13,275 bases of DNA from an uncultured Clostridia bacterium (GTDB lineage Bacteria; Bacillota; Clostridia; Lachnospirales; Lachnospiraceae). The notes beneath the pieces were generated by a model. The model searched no databases. It saw only the letters and a program-made list of their open reading frames with translations, and was not told the DNA's origin. Where the stretch lies: positions 1 through 13,275 of the forward strand of contig CAMHMG010000062.1 of assembly GCA_946186175.1 (NCBI GenBank). The letters are read 5' to 3'. The position numbers and the translations under genes are program-made. Positions 12,127 through 13,275 of the stretch are shown one piece after another; positions within the stretch are counted from its first letter, which is position 1, and each line of letters begins with the position of its first letter.

Positions 12127-13275
12127 TTACCGTTTTGCCTTCATAACCTTCTTATTCTCATACATCATTCCATCAGCAAGTCTTATAGCCTCCATAGGCG
12201 CAATATTCTCATTCCTGTTGCAGCATTTATACCCGCATGCAGCAGAAACCTCGAATGGAAATTCTCCGGAATCATCGTCTCTCTTCATAAGCGTCTTAAA
12301 ACGTTCAATCTTTTCTAACGCTTCATCCTCTCCACCGCCAAACAGACATGCAACAAATTCATCGCCGCCCCATCTCGAACAGAATCCATTATCTGAGAAT
12401 ATCTCCTTAATATTAGAAGCTGTAACCTTAAGAAGCTTATCTCCCATTTCATGTCCATATACATCATTAGCAGTCTTTAGATTATTAAGATCAATAAACA
12501 CCATTGTATAGTCCTTAATATCTTTGGTCTCCATTTCCTCAATCTTACGATAACATTCGGCACGATTGGGCATATCCGTCAATGCATCCTTATACGCAAG
12601 CAAAACCAGCTGCTGTCTTTCAACCCTTAAAGTGTATTCTTCCGCAGATGTAGCAATAAGATATACAATAAGTGAAACAGCAATAACAATAATTGCAATG
12701 TAACTTACCCCATGATTAGAAAACCATGTTTTGTTCATAACATATTTGGTAATATTGAATCTTAATATCTCTATTATTCCACACATCATGGAGATAAGCA
12801 CTCCGTATCGCAGTATCATAATATATGAATTGCTTCCGTGCTTAGTACCAAAGAAAATGGCAATAACAAGCATTAATATCATAATTCCTGTCAAAACATG
12901 CATATATGAAAGCATATCTGAATAATTGAGCTGAATAGATGATAATTCAATTACTGTAGCAGCTATATAAAACAATCCATATACAATAATAAAAAATTTA
13001 ATAATCTTCTTAAATTGTGGCACATCTAATACAAGATAAATGAATATCGCCAACGGAAATGCGGCAAGAAAAAGACAATAATATTCAATCTTAGCACAGA
13101 AATCAGCATTACCAAGAATAAGATAGAACATTCCCTGACTGCCAAAGAACCATGAATTGATAAGCAACTCAAACACTGCTACAGGAAGACCAATCTGAAC
13201 CTCACGACGGCTGATCCATTTGACAAGAAAATAGATAATACAAATAAAAGCCATAATTACAATTGAAAGTGACAC
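12127..13275 (-). CDS. Polytopic membrane diguanylate cyclase (GGDEF), probably 5'-truncated
   Basis: Probable c-di-GMP synthase (two GTP to c-di-GMP). The frame is open to the window edge. A GTG sits exactly at the edge, so the true start is there or upstream; 382 residues are visible. About seven membrane helices span residues 1-207 (near 3-19, 29-52, 64-84, 93-110, 125-143, 152-172, 190-207), an integral sensor module I cannot name. A short helical linker leads to the GGDEF domain (about 227-380): ALTDMPNRAE, Asp262 in FIDLNNLKTANDVYGHEMGD, and the intact signature RWGGDEF (303-307). The RxxD inhibitory site expected nine residues before GGDEF is absent (SDNG there), so product inhibition may be missing. 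There is no EAL domain. It ends KAKR, followed closely by a terminator. Confidence 0.92.
   Translation of the reverse strand: MSLSIVIMAFICIIYFLVKWISRREVQIGLPVAVFELLINSWFFGSQGMFYLILGNADFCAKIEYYCLFLAAFPLAIFIYLVLDVPQFKKIIKFFIIVYGLFYIAATVIELSSIQLNYSDMLSYMHVLTGIMILMLVIAIFFGTKHGSNSYIMILRYGVLISMMCGIIEILRFNITKYVMNKTWFSNHGVSYIAIIVIAVSLIVYLIATSAEEYTLRVERQQLVLLAYKDALTDMPNRAECYRKIEEMETKDIKDYTMVFIDLNNLKTANDVYGHEMGDKLLKVTASNIKEIFSDNGFCSRWGGDEFVACLFGGGEDEALEKIERFKTLMKRDDDSGEFPFEVSAACGYKCCNRNENIAPMEAIRLADGMMYENKKVMKAKR

Larger units (their letters stand above)
11999..12138. repeat. 13-bp perfect inverted repeat flanking the GGDEF terminator
   Basis: GCAAAACGGTAAT at 11999-12011 is the exact reverse complement of ATTACCGTTTTGC at 12126-12138. 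The right copy contains the last codons and stop of the GGDEF gene; the left copy lies in the predicted leader of the ABC-class ATPase. Between them are the terminator, a TATAAT box and a 20-bp A/T palindrome. It could be a pair of protein sites, a long-range RNA stem or the trace of a small element. Confidence 0.5.

Overview
The window looks like the chromosome of an AT-rich, low-GC Gram-positive anaerobe, most likely a Clostridia/Lachnospiraceae bacterium of the Butyrivibrio-Lachnospira-Roseburia type. This rests on protein style, AGGAGG-like ribosome binding sites, TTGACA/TATAAT-type promoters, a DUF5011-like plus GH25 surface lysozyme and the general look of the ATP synthase genes. Genus cannot be fixed from sequence reading alone. 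Every gene I can support lies on the minus strand, so the biological reading order runs from high to low coordinates.

Layout in transcription order. (1) 13275-12127: 3' part of a polytopic membrane diguanylate cyclase (GGDEF), followed by a hairpin/U-tract terminator. (2) 11937-10120: an ABC-class ATPase of the COG3044/PF09818 family with its own probable promoter. (3) A near-consensus sigma-A promoter overlaps the stop codon of that ATPase and precedes a leader of about 105 nt with overlapping hairpins. (4) 9981-2102: an F1Fo ATP synthase operon in the order TM-receiver protein, atpB (a), atpE (c), atpF (b), a delta-alpha fusion (atpA), atpG (gamma), a DUF1275/YoaK-like membrane protein, atpD (beta), atpC (epsilon). 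(5) 2012-771: a membrane-anchored GH25 lysozyme-like protein, close behind atpC with no clear terminator between them. (6) 637-675: a strong bidirectional terminator closing the cluster. (7) 388-1: the 5' part of a secreted protein with a YD/RHS-like motif and a T/E/K-rich 13-residue tandem repeat, with its own promoter, running off the window.

The ATP synthase operon departs from the usual plan in several ways. There is no free-standing atpH (delta). The C-terminal domain of delta, normally the part that contacts the b stalk, is fused to the N-terminus of alpha, and the delta N-terminal domain is absent. Gamma has a lysine/arginine-rich tail of about 23 residues beyond its usual end. The position usually held by atpI/atpZ is taken by a two-TM protein with a phospho-receiver domain that looks intact. 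A DUF1275 membrane protein sits between gamma and beta. Most of the longer gaps carry a distinct stem-loop. The parts for a working enzyme are present (a-subunit Arg, c-subunit Glu, Walker A motifs, alpha Arg finger), and the c-subunit lacks two sodium ligands, so proton coupling is the likelier reading. The most notable possibility is an F-ATPase with a rebuilt peripheral-stalk connection and a putative signalling input encoded at the head of its operon.
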